Positions 23,664 to 34,497 of a stretch of 64,000 nucleotides of DNA are shown one piece after another. Numbering within the stretch: position 1 is the first letter of the stretch; each line of letters starts with the position of its first letter. The translations under genes and the position numbers were made by a program. The DNA is from Chryseobacterium oranimense (GTDB lineage: Bacteria; Bacteroidota; Bacteroidia; Flavobacteriales; Weeksellaceae): the NCBI RefSeq assembly GCF_900129755.1, contig NZ_FQWT01000004.1:186001-250000 (forward strand), read 5' to 3'. The notes beneath the pieces are model-generated. The model made no database searches, was not told the origin of the DNA, and was given only the letters and a program-made list of their open reading frames with translations.

Positions 23664-25088
23664 TTAATTCATCACGATTTTCCCTGCTTTATCCACTGCT
23701 TTTTTCAAGGCATTCAATTTATTATTCACTTCCTGCAGTTCGTTCTCGGGGATAGATTTTGCTACCAATCCGGCTCCGGCCTGGTAATAAAGGGTATTAT
23801 TCCTGCTCAAAAAGGTACGGATCATAATGGCCTGGTTACAGGTTCCGTTTAACCCGATCATACCGATGCATCCGCCGTAGTAGCCACGGGAGTCTTTTTC
23901 ATACTGATTGATTAGCTGAAGGGCCTTATGTTTTGGGGCACCGCTTAAAGTTCCCTGCGGAAAAGTGGCAGAAACCATATCAAGGGGATTGATGTTTTCA
24001 GGAAGATCAGCAGTAACTTCGCTTACCATATGGATCACGTGTGAAAAAAGCTGGATTTCTTTCAGTTTTGTTACCGTCACATTTTTACCGAGCTTTCCAA
24101 GATCATTTCTGGCCAGGTCGACCAGCATTGTGTGTTCTGCATTTTCTTTCGGATCATTTTTTAAAGCTTCAATAGACTGGAGATCGGTTTCAAGATGTCC
24201 GGTTCTTTTGAAAGTTCCTGCGATGGGGTGAATAACGGCTTTATGATCTTTGATGATCAGCTGGCTTTCGGGACTTGAACCGAATAATTTATAATTTCCA
24301 TAGTCGAAAAAGAAAAGGTATGGTGAAGGATTGATATTCCTAAGGGCACGGTATACATTGAATTCATCTCCTTTGAATTTCTGTTCAAATCTTCTGCTCA
24401 GCACCAGCTGGAAAACATCACCTCTCATGCAGTGTTTCTGGGCTATTTTTACCAGTTCGATATATTCTTCATCGGTAAGGTTGGAAGTTTCGTTATCGAT
24501 TTTTTCGAAAGGGTAGACGGGGGTATTCTGGTTTCTGATCAGATTTTCCAGCAGATAAAGTTCTGATTTTAAGCCGGGGATCTGGTTTTCGATAATGTGC
24601 ATCTCATCATTATAATGGTTGATGGCAATAACGTATTGATATAATCTGTAGCGGAGAATAGGAATTTCTACTTCCTGACTTTGGGGTTTTAAGCTGATAT
24701 CTTCAAAAAACTGTACTGCCTCAAAGCTGGTATAACCGAAAAGGCTCTGTGCTGTCTGTTCAATAGGATCATTTGTAGTTTCACATTCAAAAACGCTTTG
24801 GAATTCTTCAAAAATGTCTGTGATATTCCGTTCGCCTATCAATTGCTTTACAGGATCTGAACCCGGCAGCTTGATTTCGAATTCGGTAAGGTTTTTCACT
24901 TCAATTCCTGCCACAGCATTCACCGCGATGAATGAGAAGTTATTATCAATATTCTTAGAATCTGAACTTTCCAGAAGGATGGTATCCCGGAACCTGTCTC
25001 TGATCTGGAGGTAGATATTCATTGGAGTATAAAGGTCTCCCAATGTTTTTTTAGAACCGGTCTTTATTTTTATTCTTTGAGTGGTCAT
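23664..25088 (-). CDS. trpE: Anthranilate synthase component I
   Basis: Makes anthranilate from chorismate with ammonia from TrpG; first enzyme of tryptophan synthesis. The feedback-binding motif LLESSDS is near residue 39, which argues for inhibition by tryptophan. The catalytic half contains HPIAGTFKRTG, DLARNDLGK, TLSGAPKHKALQLI and the final YYQAGAGLVAKSIPENE. 474 residues, complete. It is the first structural gene after the Trp leader peptide and attenuator. Confidence 0.97.
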   Translation of the reverse strand: MTTQRIKIKTGSKKTLGDLYTPMNIYLQIRDRFRDTILLESSDSKNIDNNFSFIAVNAVAGIEVKNLTEFEIKLPGSDPVKQLIGERNITDIFEEFQSVFECETTNDPIEQTAQSLFGYTSFEAVQFFEDISLKPQSQEVEIPILRYRLYQYVIAINHYNDEMHIIENQIPGLKSELYLLENLIRNQNTPVYPFEKIDNETSNLTDEEYIELVKIAQKHCMRGDVFQLVLSRRFEQKFKGDEFNVYRALRNINPSPYLFFFDYGNYKLFGSSPESQLIIKDHKAVIHPIAGTFKRTGHLETDLQSIEALKNDPKENAEHTMLVDLARNDLGKLGKNVTVTKLKEIQLFSHVIHMVSEVTADLPENINPLDMVSATFPQGTLSGAPKHKALQLINQYEKDSRGYYGGCIGMIGLNGTCNQAIMIRTFLSRNNTLYYQAGAGLVAKSIPENELQEVNNKLNALKKAVDKAGKIVMN

Positions 25089-25124
25089 CTGACTTGTATT
25101 TTTTTTGTTTTAATGAAATAAAAA

Positions 25125-25151
25125 AGGCTTCAACGGAATCCGTCAAAGCCT
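25125..25151 (-). terminator. trp attenuator
   Basis: On the minus-strand transcript AGGCTTTGACGG, a short loop and CCGTTGAAGCCT pair along 12 positions (two G-U), followed by a run of six U. It lies between the Trp-rich leader peptide (stop at 25184) and trpE, the position of an attenuator terminator. Confidence 0.9.
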
Positions 25152-25183
25152 ATATATTGTTTGTTTTAATTACCTGCTATCCT

Positions 25184-25261
25184 TTAGCAACATGACAATA
25201 CCTTCAGACCCGACGAAGAGTTTGAAAGCCACCACCAATTATTGTTGCTCATATTAATCAT
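25184..25261 (-). CDS. trpL: trp leader peptide with three tandem Trp codons
   Basis: A 25-codon frame before trpE, with starts at 25261 or, nine bases later, at 25252. From the second ATG it reads MSNNNWWWLSN and goes on to SSSGLKVLSCC and a TAA stop. The three Trp codons (TGG, 25237-25229) are consecutive. A hairpin with a U-run follows 33 bases after the stop. When charged tRNA-Trp is scarce, a ribosome stalled on the Trp codons should prevent the terminator, so trp genes are read. The -7 box is so close that the upstream ATG would be nearly leaderless, which favours the second ATG. Confidence 0.88.
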   Translation of the reverse strand: MINMSNNNWWWLSNSSSGLKVLSCC

Positions 25262-25265
25262 GGTA

Positions 25266-25273
25266 CAAATGTA
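25266..25273 (-). promoter_or_regulatory. -7 box of the trp operon
   Basis: Minus-strand TACATTTG matches TAnnTTTG, a few bases before the first leader-peptide ATG. No -33 TTG at the ideal spacing. Confidence 0.6.
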
Positions 25274-25337
25274 GAAATTTTTTTAATATAAAAATAAAAA
25301 ACGTCCAAAAAATAAAAAAACTTAATATTGAAATTCT

Positions 25338-25982
25338 TTATTTAAGCTGCCTCAGTTCCTTTTTTAACTCTTCAATTTTTGCTTTATATTCGTCATTGTT
25401 ATAGGAGCTTACATAATCCTCTAAAGCTGAAATGTATTCTTCAATAAACTCTTTATTCATTCTGTCTGCTTCATATTTGATCTTTGCGGAATTGACCGGA
25501 GCCATCTTCTCATACTTCAGCAAAGCGTTGCCCTCTTCAGACTGATAATACAGAATTACTATATTTTTTTCATATCCCGGAATGTATTTTACCGGGAAAT
25601 GCTGTTCCGTTCTCGGGATCCTGATGGCATTTTCAATCGGATAAATAGCAGCACTTGTTGTTGAAAAGTAAGTGGACACATATTTTCCGTCCTGTTTTTT
25701 TACAATAGCTTCATAATCATGAATGTACATTTCGTTCAGTGTAGAGTTGGTTTCTACATCGGAAGTGATAATGGCTGTACTTTCTACCCCGTATTTGTTT
25801 AAAAACCATGCGTTCAGATACTGTCCGGCCACACCATTCAGAATAGCCAGAGGGATGATAGGGATCAGAAACCATGCTTTTTTGGTCACATATGAAAGCA
25901 GACCGAAGAATACGAGAATGATAATCACAGTATAAAAACCATGATGACTGGTGAAAAACAGGATTTTGGATATAAAAATCAT
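25338..25982 (-). CDS. Membrane protein of unknown function
   Basis: Not recognised. The first 60 residues hold two membrane helices (FYTVIIILVFFGLLSYV and AWFLIPIIPLAILNGVAG). The rest is soluble and beta-rich, with AIIRIPRTEQHFPVKYIPGYEKNIVILYY-like strands (about residues 115-150), and ends in a charged helix of coiled-coil type (DEYKAKIEELKKELRQLK). Such a layout suits a membrane-anchored domain facing the periplasm, but no function can be given. 214 residues. It lies upstream of the trp promoter on the same strand; no common transcript is implied. Confidence 0.7.
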   Translation of the reverse strand: MIFISKILFFTSHHGFYTVIIILVFFGLLSYVTKKAWFLIPIIPLAILNGVAGQYLNAWFLNKYGVESTAIITSDVETNSTLNEMYIHDYEAIVKKQDGKYVSTYFSTTSAAIYPIENAIRIPRTEQHFPVKYIPGYEKNIVILYYQSEEGNALLKYEKMAPVNSAKIKYEADRMNKEFIEEYISALEDYVSSYNNDEYKAKIEELKKELRQLK

Positions 25983-26090
25983 AGTTTAAATTTAAAATTA
26001 TTAGCGCACATAATCATTATCCAATCATGAATTTTATTGAAAAAATAAGTAATGTGGACATAAGTCATGAGTTTAAAAGCTTATTTTTTA

Positions 26091-26098
26091 TACTTTTG
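26091..26098 (+). promoter_or_regulatory. -7 box of the lipoprotein-cytochrome unit
   Basis: TACTTTTG fits TAnnTTTG, 20 bases before the ATG at 26118. Confidence 0.55.
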
Positions 26099-26117
26099 TC
26101 TAAATTTTAGAAAAATA

Positions 26118-26345
26118 ATGAGAAAAGTATTTGCAATTGCATTCATCGGAAGTTTATTCGTGGTAAACTGTTCTAAGCAACCAGAACACCCATTACAAGA
26201 CAGCAACACGATGTTGCCTGAACCAGAAGTTACAACAGTGGTAGATTCTACAGCTAAATCAACTCCGGTTGCTCCTGCTGCAACAGCTACTCCTACAACA
26301 CCGGATCCTGCTGCTAAAACTGATTCTACCGCTGCAAAAAAATAA
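26118..26345 (+). CDS. Small Pro/Thr-rich lipoprotein
   Basis: The ATG at 26118 gives a clean lipoprotein signal, MRKVFAIAFIGSLFVVNCSK, with Cys at residue 18; the upstream in-frame start at 26067 lies before the -7 box and is rejected. The mature 58 residues are Ala-, Pro- and Thr-rich and probably unfolded, a tether or filler of the envelope. Its stop overlaps the start of the cytochrome c gene by one base, so the two are made together. Function unknown. Confidence 0.75.
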   Translation: MRKVFAIAFIGSLFVVNCSKQPEHPLQDSNTMLPEPEVTTVVDSTAKSTPVAPAATATPTTPDPAAKTDSTAAKK

Positions 26346-26719
26346 TGAAAAAATTGCTTTTGACAGGAATGGTGGGGTTACTTATCCTTTCCTGTTCTAA
26401 AAAAGAAAACACGGAGGTACCAGAGGTGTCTTCTGAAACAGCCGCTGTTTCGGAACCGGCAAAAGCTAATCTTTCAGGTGACCAGATCATTGAAACTTTA
26501 GACTGCTCAGGATGCCATTCCGTGAATGAGAGAATGATAGGACCTTCTTATAAGGAAATCGCAGAGAAATATTCTGAAAAAGATATTGAACTGCTGGCTT
26601 CCAAAATCATAGAGGGAGGAAGCGGAGTTTGGGGAGGCGTTCCGATGGCTGCCCATCCACAGGTATCTAAAGAAGATGCCAAAAAAATGGTAGAATATAT
26701 TCTGAGTCAGAAAAAATAA
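26345..26719 (+). CDS. Lipid-anchored c-type cytochrome
   Basis: Class I cytochrome c of 124 residues. A signal peptide with lipobox LSCS (Cys about residue 18) is followed by a charged linker and one haem site, CSGCH, near residue 60. The axial Met is likely that of VPMAAHPQ near residue 98, and the last helix (AKKMVEYILSQK) is typical of small cytochromes c. It should carry electrons at the periplasmic face. It is co-translated with the small lipoprotein upstream and followed after two bases by rlmF. Confidence 0.88.
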   Translation: MKKLLLTGMVGLLILSCSKKENTEVPEVSSETAAVSEPAKANLSGDQIIETLDCSGCHSVNERMIGPSYKEIAEKYSEKDIELLASKIIEGGSGVWGGVPMAAHPQVSKEDAKKMVEYILSQKK

Positions 26720-26721
26720 GT

Positions 26722-27648
26722 ATGACTACCCAAAAATCCAGTCTGCACATAAGAAATCTGCATCGCAATCCTTATGATTTTGATCAGCTTATTTCTTGTG
26801 TGCCGGAACTGAAACACTATGTTTTCGTTAATGCTTACGGAACAAACACCATTAATTTTAGTCTTCCCAAAGCGGTTAAACTTCTTAACCGGGCATTACT
26901 TTTACATTTTTACCGTATTAAAAAATGGGATATTCCTGAAACCAACCTGTGTCCTCCTATTCCTGGCCGTGCGGATTATATCCATTATATTGCCGACCTG
27001 TTAGCTGAAGAAAATTCTGAAATACCGACGGGAATTTCTGTATCTGGGTTGGATATCGGAACAGGGGCAAATCTTGTGTATCCTTTATTGGCCCATAGAT
27101 CTTACGGATGGGAAATGCTGGGAACTGATATTAACCTGGATTCTTTGGAAAATGCACAGCATATTTTAGATCAAAATCCGGATTTATTATCTGCCATTCA
27201 TTTAAAACAACAGCCTGATTCCCATCATATTTTCAAAAATATCATTCAGGCAGGAGACCGTTTTACGTTTTCTATGTGTAATCCTCCGTTTCACGATTCT
27301 GAAGAATCTGCATTGAAAGGAAATCTTAGAAAAACAAAAAATGTTATTCAATCAAAATCTAAAAAGCCTTTACTGAATTTTGGCGGACAGCAGTCGGAAT
27401 TATGGTGTGAAGGCGGCGAAATATCTTTTATTTCAAAAATGATTGAAGAAAGCAGTCAATATTCTTCGCAAGTTCTTTGGTTTACATGTCTCGTATCTAA
27501 AAAAGATAATCTTCATAAATTAACCACACTTTTAAAGAAAGTCAAAGCCTTAGATATCAAAACTATTGATATGGCGCAGGGCCAGAAAATCAGCAGGATA
27601 CTGGCTTGGACATTTATTCCTCAAAAGGAGAGAACAAGTTGGTTTTAA
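26722..27648 (+). CDS. rlmF: 23S rRNA (adenine1618-N6)-methyltransferase
   Basis: Methylates the exocyclic amine of A1618 in 23S rRNA. The start LHIRNLHRNPYDFDQLI and FVNAYGTNTINFSLPKAVKLLN are characteristic. The SAM loop is LDIGTGANLVYPLL, and the catalytic motif IV is MCNPPFHDS, the NPPF type of N6-adenine methyltransferases. 308 residues, normal. It begins two bases after the cytochrome gene, likely a chance operon. Confidence 0.93.
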   Translation: MTTQKSSLHIRNLHRNPYDFDQLISCVPELKHYVFVNAYGTNTINFSLPKAVKLLNRALLLHFYRIKKWDIPETNLCPPIPGRADYIHYIADLLAEENSEIPTGISVSGLDIGTGANLVYPLLAHRSYGWEMLGTDINLDSLENAQHILDQNPDLLSAIHLKQQPDSHHIFKNIIQAGDRFTFSMCNPPFHDSEESALKGNLRKTKNVIQSKSKKPLLNFGGQQSELWCEGGEISFISKMIEESSQYSSQVLWFTCLVSKKDNLHKLTTLLKKVKALDIKTIDMAQGQKISRILAWTFIPQKERTSWF

Positions 27649-27748
27649 ATGTCAACGGTTAATTATCAGTTGTCAATCTAAATCTGCACAGGAAAATTCG
27701 CTGTGAAGCAGTTTCACCATTGACCATTCACAATTAAAAAAATCATCA

Positions 27749-27778
27749 TTGACAACTCACCAAAAATGCCTAAATTTG
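27749..27778 (+). promoter_or_regulatory. lysS promoter
   Basis: TTG at 27749-27751, exactly 19 bases, then TAAATTTG at 27771-27778: both Bacteroidota promoter elements at ideal spacing, 22 bases before the lysS ATG. Confidence 0.75.
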
Positions 27779-27800
27779 TACGCTTTTAGAAAAATAAGAA

Positions 27801-29498
27801 ATGCAATTATCAGAACAAGAAATCATTAGAAGAGAAAAGCTGAACAAGCTTACTGAAATGGGAATTAATGCATTCCCTGCGGAGGAGTATACGATTACAG
27901 ATACTACAGAATCTATAAAACAGGATTTTTCTGAGAATAAACAGGTGAAGATCGCTGGTAGATTAATGTCCCGCAGAATTCAGGGGAAGGCTTCTTTTGC
28001 TGAATTGCAGGACTCTAAAGGTAAGATCCAGGTTTATTTCAACAGGGATGAGATCTGTCCGGGTGAAGATAAGGAATTGTATAACGAAGTATACAAGCAT
28101 CTTTTGGATATCGGTGATATTATCGGTATTGAAGGAACTTTATTCACCACTCAGGTAGGTGAAATGACTATTTTGGTTAAGAACTTTACCCTTCTTACCA
28201 AAGCTTTACGTCCGCTTCCTCAGGCTAAAACTGATGAAAATGGAGTAGTGCACGACGGATTTACAGATCCTGAGCTCAGATACAGACAGCGTTATGTAGA
28301 TTTAACGGTTAATCCGCAGGTGAAAGAGATTTTTGTAAAGAGAACAAAAATGTTCAGTGCAATGAGAACTTTCTTTAACGATGCCGGATATTTTGAGGTA
28401 GAAACTCCTATTTTACAGTCAATTCCTGGTGGAGCAGCAGCAAAACCTTTCATTACCCATCATAATGCTTTAGATATTCCATTATATTTAAGAATTGCCA
28501 ACGAATTATACCTGAAAAGGCTGATCGTAGGTGGTTTTGACGGTGTTTATGAGTTCTCTAAAAACTTCAGAAATGAAGGGATGGACAGAACCCATAACCC
28601 GGAATTTACAGCCATGGAGATCTATGTAGCTTACAAAGATTACAACTGGATGATGGATTTCACGGAAAAACTTCTGGAATTCTGTGCTACACAGGTTAAC
28701 GGAAGCCCGGAATCTACTTTCGGAGAGCATACCATCAACTGGAAAGCGCCTTATCCAAGAGTTTCCATGACGGAAGCAATCCAAAAATATACAGGTTTCG
28801 ATATCACCGGGAAAACTGAACAGGAATTGTTTGATTTTGCCAAATCTATCGGAATTGAGGTGAATGAAACTATGGGTAAAGGAAAACTGATTGATGAAAT
28901 CTTTGGTGAAAAATGTGAAGGAAACTTCATTCAGCCGACTTTCATTACAGATTACCCGATTGAAATGTCTCCACTGACTAAGAAACACAGAAGCAAAGAA
29001 GGCTTAACGGAGCGTTTTGAACTAATGGTTTGCGGAAAAGAAATCGCAAACGCTTATTCAGAGCTTAATGACCCAATCGATCAGAGAGAACGTTTTGAAT
29101 CCCAAATGGCCTTATCAGAAAGAGGAGACGATGAAGCAATGTTTATCGATCAGGACTTCTTAAGAGCACTGGAATACGGTATGCCGCCAACTTCCGGATT
29201 AGGAATCGGTATGGACAGACTGATTATGTTCTTAACTAATAATGCGTCTATCCAGGAAGTATTATTCTTCCCTCAGATGAGACCTGAGAAAGCAGCCCCA
29301 CAGATTGAATTGGGTGAAGACGAAAAAGTAATTCTTGAAATCCTTAATTCCCAGGAAGAGGCGATGTCTTTGGCTGAAGTAAAAGAGAGAAGTCAGCTAT
29401 CCGGTAAAAAGTGGGATAAAGCATCTAAAACCTTGACTAAAAATAATCTGGTGAAAGTGGAGAAGATTGATGAGAATCTTTTGATGAAGTTAGCATAA
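27801..29498 (+). CDS. lysS: Lysyl-tRNA synthetase, class II, with C-terminal extension
   Basis: Charges tRNA-Lys. The N-terminal OB fold (VKIAGRLMSRRIQGKASFAELQD) binds the anticodon; class II motifs follow, with motif 2 in FRNEGMDRTHNPEFTAMEIY and motif 3 in GLGIGMDRLIMFL. The usual protein ends near residue 500; this one has about 65 further residues (EKVILEILNSQEEAMSLAEV and on) that look like a small winged-helix domain. I believe this extension occurs in other flavobacteria, but I cannot check. It has its own promoter and terminator. Confidence 0.96.
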   Translation: MQLSEQEIIRREKLNKLTEMGINAFPAEEYTITDTTESIKQDFSENKQVKIAGRLMSRRIQGKASFAELQDSKGKIQVYFNRDEICPGEDKELYNEVYKHLLDIGDIIGIEGTLFTTQVGEMTILVKNFTLLTKALRPLPQAKTDENGVVHDGFTDPELRYRQRYVDLTVNPQVKEIFVKRTKMFSAMRTFFNDAGYFEVETPILQSIPGGAAAKPFITHHNALDIPLYLRIANELYLKRLIVGGFDGVYEFSKNFRNEGMDRTHNPEFTAMEIYVAYKDYNWMMDFTEKLLEFCATQVNGSPESTFGEHTINWKAPYPRVSMTEAIQKYTGFDITGKTEQELFDFAKSIGIEVNETMGKGKLIDEIFGEKCEGNFIQPTFITDYPIEMSPLTKKHRSKEGLTERFELMVCGKEIANAYSELNDPIDQRERFESQMALSERGDDEAMFIDQDFLRALEYGMPPTSGLGIGMDRLIMFLTNNASIQEVLFFPQMRPEKAAPQIELGEDEKVILEILNSQEEAMSLAEVKERSQLSGKKWDKASKTLTKNNLVKVEKIDENLLMKLA

Positions 29499-29520
29499 CT
29501 TTACTGTTATATCAAATAAA

Positions 29521-29549
29521 AAAAAGACTACTTTTGGGTAGTCTTTTTT
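29521..29549. terminator. Bidirectional terminator between lysS and cydB
   Basis: 11-bp stem AAAAAGACTAC / GTAGTCTTTTT with A- and T-runs on both sides, between convergent genes. Confidence 0.85.
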
Positions 29550-29557
29550 ATTTGAAT

Positions 29558-30562
29558 TTACTTTCTCTGCCTGCTAAATGAAGCCATCAGATAAAATAAG
29601 AACGGAAGAATAAACACAGATCCTAATACCAATGCCCATCCCAAAGCCGATATCGTTTTCGGAGGAGCCATATGTTCCAGTAATGAAAGGTGCTGTCCGT
29701 TTCCAAGAAGTATAATATCCGGATTATGCTGATAAGTTGCTGCCACAAGAATCATCACCATCTGGAAACCTGCCAGTGCGCGGACGGGAAGCAGTTTTCT
29801 TTGATTCATAGCCCGAAGGATAAGAAGAAGAGCAATTGTAGCAAAAGATATGGCCATAATTCCTAACGGCTTTGAAAATACCCACATCAAAAGAGGAATA
29901 TCCGAAATGTAAGCTGTTAAAAATACCAATATCCCGGTAATTACAACAAAAACCATTGTTTGTTTAGATTTTTTGATCATTAACGTAAGATCGGCTTTAT
30001 CACGGGTTTCTCTTAAAGAAAATATGGATGCCAGATAAGCACAAAGTGCTACGGTAAAAAGCCCTACCGAAACCCCAAACCAGTTCAGCCAGCTGAAAAT
30101 ATATAAGTCTAAGAATCCAACTGCATCAGGATTGATAGAGTGCGAAACAGTTGCAGCTGCAATCAGACCCAGGAAAAATGGAGTCAAAAGGCTTGCGTAA
30201 TAAAAAATCTGGGTGTATAAACCCTGCCAGTTATCTTTCACAGCATCGTAATGTCTGAATGTAAAGGCCGTCCCCCTTGCAATAATCCCCAAAAGCATAA
30301 GAACCAAAGGAATATGAAGGTAAGTTGACATCGTTGTATAAATATCAGGAAAGCCCACAAAAAGAATCACAATGGCGATGATAAGCCACATATGATTGGC
30401 TTCCCAAACCGGGGCGATGGATTCATACATAATCTCTTTTGTCTTGTGACGGGCCTTTTTATGAGTAAAAAGCTCCACAATTCCGGCTCCGAAATCAGCA
30501 CCGCCCAAAATAATATAAAGACAGATGGAAAGCCATAAAAAACCTATAACAACGTAGATCAT
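29558..30562 (-). CDS. cydB: Cytochrome bd-type quinol oxidase subunit II
   Basis: Haem-free membrane partner of CydA in the bd oxidase. Eight to nine membrane helices; the first holds the family signature FLWLSICLYIILGGADFGAGIVELF, then PVWEANHMWLIIAIVILFVGFP. 334 residues, normal for the short form. Its start overlaps the cydA stop by four bases, so the subunits are co-translated. No small CydX gene is seen after it. Confidence 0.95.
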   Translation of the reverse strand: MIYVVIGFLWLSICLYIILGGADFGAGIVELFTHKKARHKTKEIMYESIAPVWEANHMWLIIAIVILFVGFPDIYTTMSTYLHIPLVLMLLGIIARGTAFTFRHYDAVKDNWQGLYTQIFYYASLLTPFFLGLIAAATVSHSINPDAVGFLDLYIFSWLNWFGVSVGLFTVALCAYLASIFSLRETRDKADLTLMIKKSKQTMVFVVITGILVFLTAYISDIPLLMWVFSKPLGIMAISFATIALLLILRAMNQRKLLPVRALAGFQMVMILVAATYQHNPDIILLGNGQHLSLLEHMAPPKTISALGWALVLGSVFILPFLFYLMASFSRQRK

Positions 30563-31902
30563 GATTTTTTGTTTTTATCGTTAAACTGAGCGTCTGTAGG
30601 ATCATAAAGTTTCGGTACCATCTGGATCTGTCTTCTCAGAAGAAAGATAATAATCAATGATAATGATACGAAAATAGCTGTGAAGAAATAGAAAGAATAC
30701 TGTATGCCCGGCATCGGTGTTACCGCATCTGCCGTTCTCATGATTCCATAGATGATCCAGGGTTGTCTTCCCACCTCGGTAACCGTCCATCCCGCTTCCA
30801 GAGCGATATATCCGAAAGGAGTGGCGATTAAAAATGTTTTTAAAAGCCAGTTTTTGGTCAGCCATTCCTTTTTGAAGAAAAAAGAGTAAAGGTATACAGC
30901 TCCAATACAGATCATCACAACTCCGAAGAAAATCATGATCTGGAAAGCGTAATGAACAACAGCTACAGGGGGCCATTCATCACGCGGAAAGTCTTTCAAA
31001 CCTTTAACCTCGGAATTAAAGTCATTACTTACCAGAAAGCTTAATACTTTAGGGATTTTAACAGCATATTTTACTTCACCTTTTTCCTCATCAGGAATTC
31101 CTCCGAGTACGAAGGAAGCACCCTTTTCAGTTTCAAAATGCGCTTCCATTGCGGCCAGTTTAATGGGTTGTCTCTCTGCAACGGACTTTGCTGCTATATC
31201 ACCGCTTAAAGGTGCCCCAAACGCTCCGATTAAAGCAAATCCGGCAGCAATCCTGAACGCTTTTGTATGAAATTCTACATTCTTTCCTTTCATAATTAAA
31301 AAAGCATGAACTCCGGCTACTGCAAATCCTGTTGCACAGAATGCCGCTACCGTCATATGGAGGGCCTGTGGAAACCATGCATCATTAAACATGGCCTTAA
31401 TAGGATCTATATTTATATACTGTCCATTGATATAATCAAAGCCTGCAGGCGAATTCATCCAGGCGTTGGCAGCAACCACAAGGATTCCTGATGCCAGTCC
31501 GCTTAGACCTACTAAAAATCCACAGAACCAGTGGAACCATTTATTAAATTTTTCCCAGCCATATAAAAAGAATCCAATGGCAATAGCTTCAATAAAAAAT
31601 GCTGTTCCTTCAAGAGAAAACGGCATTCCGAAGATCGGTCCGGCGTGTTTCATAAACCCCGGCCATAAAAGACCAAGCTCAAAGGAAAGCATGGTTCCGG
31701 ACACGGCCCCGGTGGCAAAAAGAATGGCAACTCCTTTGCTCCAGGCTTTTGTAAGCCCTTTGTATACTTCATTACCGGTCTTCAGGTATTTCCAGTGGGC
31801 GAAAGCCATAAGAAAAGGCATTACCATTCCCACGCATGCAAAAATGATATGAAAACCCAGCGAGAGAGCCATCTGCGCGCGGGCTGCAATAAAATCATCC
31901 AT
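30559..31902 (-). CDS. cydA: Cytochrome bd-type quinol oxidase subunit I
   Basis: Haem-bearing subunit of the high-affinity terminal oxidase. His18 in LGFHIIFACVG is the probable haem b595 ligand, HMTVAAFCATGFAV holds another haem His, and GWTVTEVGRQPWIIYG is the conserved signature near the Met/Glu haem d region. The protein has 447 residues and a short Q-loop, unlike the long form of E. coli, and so falls in the short, CIO-like group. It permits respiration at low oxygen and under nitrosative or sulfide stress. Confidence 0.94.
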   Translation of the reverse strand: MDDFIAARAQMALSLGFHIIFACVGMVMPFLMAFAHWKYLKTGNEVYKGLTKAWSKGVAILFATGAVSGTMLSFELGLLWPGFMKHAGPIFGMPFSLEGTAFFIEAIAIGFFLYGWEKFNKWFHWFCGFLVGLSGLASGILVVAANAWMNSPAGFDYINGQYINIDPIKAMFNDAWFPQALHMTVAAFCATGFAVAGVHAFLIMKGKNVEFHTKAFRIAAGFALIGAFGAPLSGDIAAKSVAERQPIKLAAMEAHFETEKGASFVLGGIPDEEKGEVKYAVKIPKVLSFLVSNDFNSEVKGLKDFPRDEWPPVAVVHYAFQIMIFFGVVMICIGAVYLYSFFFKKEWLTKNWLLKTFLIATPFGYIALEAGWTVTEVGRQPWIIYGIMRTADAVTPMPGIQYSFYFFTAIFVSLSLIIIFLLRRQIQMVPKLYDPTDAQFNDKNKKS

Positions 31903-32053
31903 ATGATCAACTTTTGAGTATTAAATTTAAGAATAAATTAGGTATGTATAATATGATTTAATACAGCTGATGTTTGGGAAATAGATGATAACTTTAAACT
32001 TTTTTAAGCAAAATCATGCCCTAGGTTTTCATAAAAACTCCACTATTTTTTGA

Positions 32054-34066
<2,013 letters not shown>

Positions 34067-34086
34067 TCGCTCTTAAAAAAATAAGC

Positions 34087-34117
34087 AAAAAGACTCCAGA
34101 AATGGAGTCTTTTTTTG
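34087..34117 (+). terminator. gyrB terminator
   Basis: 11-bp stem AAAAAGACTCC / GGAGTCTTTTT with 6-base loop and T-run. Confidence 0.85.
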
Positions 34118-34284
34118 TTCCCAATATAAAGTTGATCTGTCAAAAATGATTATTTTAAAATCTGATATCCTTGTTTGGAGATATAAAATGCTTAACCTGT
34201 AAATTTAAATTGTTGGTTTACAGTCTTATGAGTTGTATTTTAATTAATATTAAAATAAAAATTTAACATTTATTAAGATTTTGT

Positions 34285-34292
34285 TATTTTTG
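34285..34292 (+). promoter_or_regulatory. -7 box upstream of the DUF3857 cluster
   Basis: TATTTTTG matches TAnnTTTG. It is over 200 bases before the first large gene, leaving a long leader. Confidence 0.5.
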
Positions 34293-34308
34293 CTCAATTT
34301 TAATAACC

Positions 34309-34407
34309 ATGATGAAAATTTTTATAAGAACTGTAACTGCAATTTTTATATCCTGCAAAAAGATTATAGTATTTATTCTTGATGATAAACTTTTTATTAA
34401 AGTATAA
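34309..34407 (+). CDS. Possible 32-residue peptide in the leader of the DUF3857 cluster
   Basis: Begins 17 bases after a -7 box: MMKIFIRTVTAIFISCKK, then a hydrophobic tail. It could be a tiny membrane peptide, the broken start of a lipoprotein, or chance. No homologue is known to me. Confidence 0.25.
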   Translation: MMKIFIRTVTAIFISCKKIIVFILDDKLFIKV

Positions 34408-34497
34408 TATCAAGGTCAATAAAAGATTTTCGATCAGAGAATATTGTATGTGTTAATCTTACTTTCAACATTTATTATCCCCAATTAATAACAACAA

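Larger units (their letters stand above)
34118..34497. other. 380-base gap before the DUF3857 genes
   Basis: AT-rich. It contains a -7 box at 34285-34292 and a 32-codon frame at 34309-34407; nothing else is recognised. Confidence 0.5.

Noticed and set aside
27649..27748. Inverted repeat between rlmF and lysS (TTGTCAAT / ATTGACAA)
   Set aside because: Only about ten bases pair and the spacing is loose; may be chance in AT-rich sequence.
28506..28988. 160-codon frame opposite lysS
   Set aside because: It is fully covered by the well-conserved lysS sequence and has no motif.
30602..30976. Open frame antisense-phase within cydA
   Set aside because: It overlaps the cydA gene in another frame, has many Cys, Ser and Arg typical of shadow frames and no family features.
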